Positions 62,601-64,000 of a stretch of 64,000 nt of DNA are shown here, one piece after another (within the stretch, counting starts at the first letter, position 1; the number at the start of each line of letters is the position of its first letter). Origin of the DNA: Bacteroidota bacterium (GTDB taxonomy: Bacteria; Bacteroidota; Bacteroidia; NS11-12g; UBA955); assembly GCA_027488835.1 (NCBI GenBank), contig JAIYAW010000009.1, forward strand, positions 496,001 through 560,000. Reading direction: 5' to 3'. The position numbers and the translations under genes are program-made. A model generated the notes under the pieces. It was not told where the DNA came from. It made no database searches and saw only the letters and a list, made by a program, of their open reading frames with translations.

Positions 62601-63736
62601 AAGATATTGGCAGCTTGAATAATGGTATCGTCGTTTTTCGCAAAACAAAACCTCAACAAATTGGTTTTTTCGCGATTATTGCAAAAAGCACTGATGGGAA
62701 TACTTGCAATTTTCGACAATTTAGTTAATTGAACTGCATAATCCATATCGTTTAAGGCCGTATGTCCCTCAAAACTCAATACTTGAAAATAGGAACCATT
62801 GCATGGCAACATTTTCCAAATTGAACCTTGTAAATGCGATCTGAATAAATTTCTTTTTTGCTCGTAAAATTTAGAAAGTTCAACTTCCCAATTATTGTCA
62901 ATTTTCATGAAAGACTCTATTCCCGCTTGGGCAGCACTATTACACGCAAATGCAAGAAATTGATATACCTTTCTGAGTTCAGCTGTTATTTCGGCATTTG
63001 CCGATAAATATCCCATTTTCCAGCCGGTACAATGGTATGTCTTTCCAAAAGAAGATACTTTGATGGAGCGGTCCTTTAGTCCCTCAATATTCAAAACAGA
63101 AATATGGTTATTGCCATCAAAAACCATGTGTTCGTATACTTCATCGGAAATCACAAATGCATTTGATTGTTGCACAATATTGTTCAGGTTTTGCCAATCG
63201 TCATGTGTAAATACCGTTCCCAAAGGATTGTGAGGGGTATTCACGATGATGAGTTTGGTTTTTGAATTCACTTTTGATTTAAGCTCATCCCATGGAATTT
63301 GGAAGGTATTCAAGTCCATTGAAACACGAATTGTTTTACCCCCAGCAAGGGTAATTGCGGGTTCATAACAATCGTAAGCAGGTTCTATGATAATCACTTC
63401 ATCGCCAAGATTCACTAATGTTTGAATAGCTACAAACAATCCAACGGTTGCACCTGGCACAACGGTAATTTCGGTTTCAGGATTAAGTGATAATTGATGT
63501 AAATCGCGTTCTTTTAAAGCAATTTGCTCTCTAAACGACAGATAACCAGGCATTGGGGCATATTGATTCTTATTATTCAGCATGGCCGAATGAACTGCTT
63601 CTATCAATGCTGAAGGTGGATTAAATTCAGGGAAGCCTTGTGCCAAATTTAGTGCATTTTCTGTGGCTGCCATTTGCGACATAACAGAAAAAATGGACTG
63701 ATTCACTTTTGGAAGTTTAGATTGAAATGAAATCAT
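62588..63736 (-). CDS. Class I aminotransferase (methionine/glutamine-type, YbdL-like)
   Basis: 382 residues. PLP fold type I: NLAQGFPEF at the start, NTPHNPLGTV with the conserved Asn-Pro, SDEVYEHMVF with the Asp-Tyr pair and SFGKTYHCTGWKMGY carrying the PLP lysine. The LAQGFP start and the SFGKT segment match YbdL/glutamine transaminase K-type enzymes that act on methionine, glutamine and aromatic amino acids. The linked omega-amidase supports use of glutamine as amino donor. Confidence 0.88.
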   Translation of the reverse strand: MISFQSKLPKVNQSIFSVMSQMAATENALNLAQGFPEFNPPSALIEAVHSAMLNNKNQYAPMPGYLSFREQIALKERDLHQLSLNPETEITVVPGATVGLFVAIQTLVNLGDEVIIIEPAYDCYEPAITLAGGKTIRVSMDLNTFQIPWDELKSKVNSKTKLIIVNTPHNPLGTVFTHDDWQNLNNIVQQSNAFVISDEVYEHMVFDGNNHISVLNIEGLKDRSIKVSSFGKTYHCTGWKMGYLSANAEITAELRKVYQFLAFACNSAAQAGIESFMKIDNNWEVELSKFYEQKRNLFRSHLQGSIWKMLPCNGSYFQVLSFEGHTALNDMDYAVQLTKLSKIASIPISAFCNNREKTNLLRFCFAKNDDTIIQAANILCNL

Positions 63737-63885
63737 TGCTTTTGCGAAGTTAATAATTTTAGGGAATTTAGGTCAATCTAATTCATTTTGCTTTTTACCA
63801 ATATTGTAAAATTCACAATAACCTCGCTGCGTAATTTTGAGTTTCACATAAATTTACTTTTATTTGTTAATTATTAAAACCAACA

Positions 63886-64000
63886 ATGAGTAACAATATC
63901 AAACCTACCAATTACGGAGCACTTTCAACATTAACCACAGTATTTTTCTTTTGGGGATTTATTGCAGCAGGCAACAGTGTTTTCATTCCATTTTGTAAAC
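63886..64000 (+). CDS. Sugar MFS transporter, N-terminus (cut by right edge)
   Basis: Only 38 codons are present. After a 12-residue leader, LTTVFFFWGFIAAGNSVFIP matches the first membrane helix of FucP/GluP-type sugar:proton symporters, where FFxWGF is a hallmark. A TAATTTTG box at 63832-63839 is a possible -7 element. The gene is divergent from the aminotransferase. Confidence 0.75.
   Translation, partial: MSNNIKPTNYGALSTLTTVFFFWGFIAAGNSVFIPFCK

Noticed and set aside
19035-63900. TGAGGGA as a Chi or KOPS-type oriented motif
   Set aside because: Copies are split almost evenly between strands (22 versus 21), whereas those motifs are strongly oriented.

Overview
The window is AT-rich DNA from a member of the Bacteroidota; the genus cannot be fixed from sequence alone. 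Evidence for the phylum: a TonB-dependent receptor with a carboxypeptidase-regulatory N-terminal domain, an exbB-exbD-exbD-tonB operon, the rpmB-rpmG-DUF4295-ftsY order, a DUF6702 protein, bacillithiol enzyme BshC, and many promoters with the Bacteroidota-type -7 box TAnnTTTG, several lying only 3-7 nt from the start codon.

Positions 1 to about 18,960 are an integrated island ending at the 3' end of a tRNA-Lys gene. A tyrosine recombinase and an excisionase-like HTH protein sit beside the tRNA. A CTnDOT-like substitution is seen in the recombinase. Its left end lies outside the window, where a truncated SF2 helicase runs off the edge. The cargo is dominated by a 12.4 kb one-strand defence operon: a small XRE regulator behind a perfect palindrome, an SNF2-type helicase, a large type III-like Mod methyltransferase, a type III Res-like helicase/nuclease, then McrB and McrC. 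Between this and the integrase lies a phage-like group of small unknown genes (one resembling the C-terminal half of phage Dam enzymes, one GNAT-like), a serine recombinase with a clear promoter, and an orphan gene.

From 18,962 onward the content is ordinary chromosome. A trmH-type methyltransferase, a thioredoxin-like lipoprotein, a cytochrome c/copper-monooxygenase lipoprotein and a GNAT protein form one operon, divergent from mutS. Then come mazEF with a palindromic operator, a TonB-dependent receptor, miaA and a TerC-family gene, a carbonic anhydrase/SulP pair, ftsY-rimO-bshC behind rpmB-rpmG-DUF4295, an O-antigen ligase-like gene, a LysM protein, an ABC ATPase, and the ExbB/ExbD/TonB operon. 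An ECF sigma factor operon, rplS, a GT39-type glycosyltransferase, a B12-domain MerR regulator divergent from an epimerase-photolyase pair, prfB with an intact programmed +1 frameshift, HupE and M1 peptidase genes, and an omega-amidase/aminotransferase pair follow. An MFS sugar transporter starts at the right edge.

Two genome-scale signals stand out. The heptamer TGAGGGA occurs about once per 1.4 kb in the chromosomal part, equally on both strands, and is absent from the island; its frequency and distribution resemble a DNA-uptake-type signal. Separately, short arrays of a 10-bp unit (consensus GGTTTATAAA) occur at four intergenic loci, mostly touching gene 3' ends.
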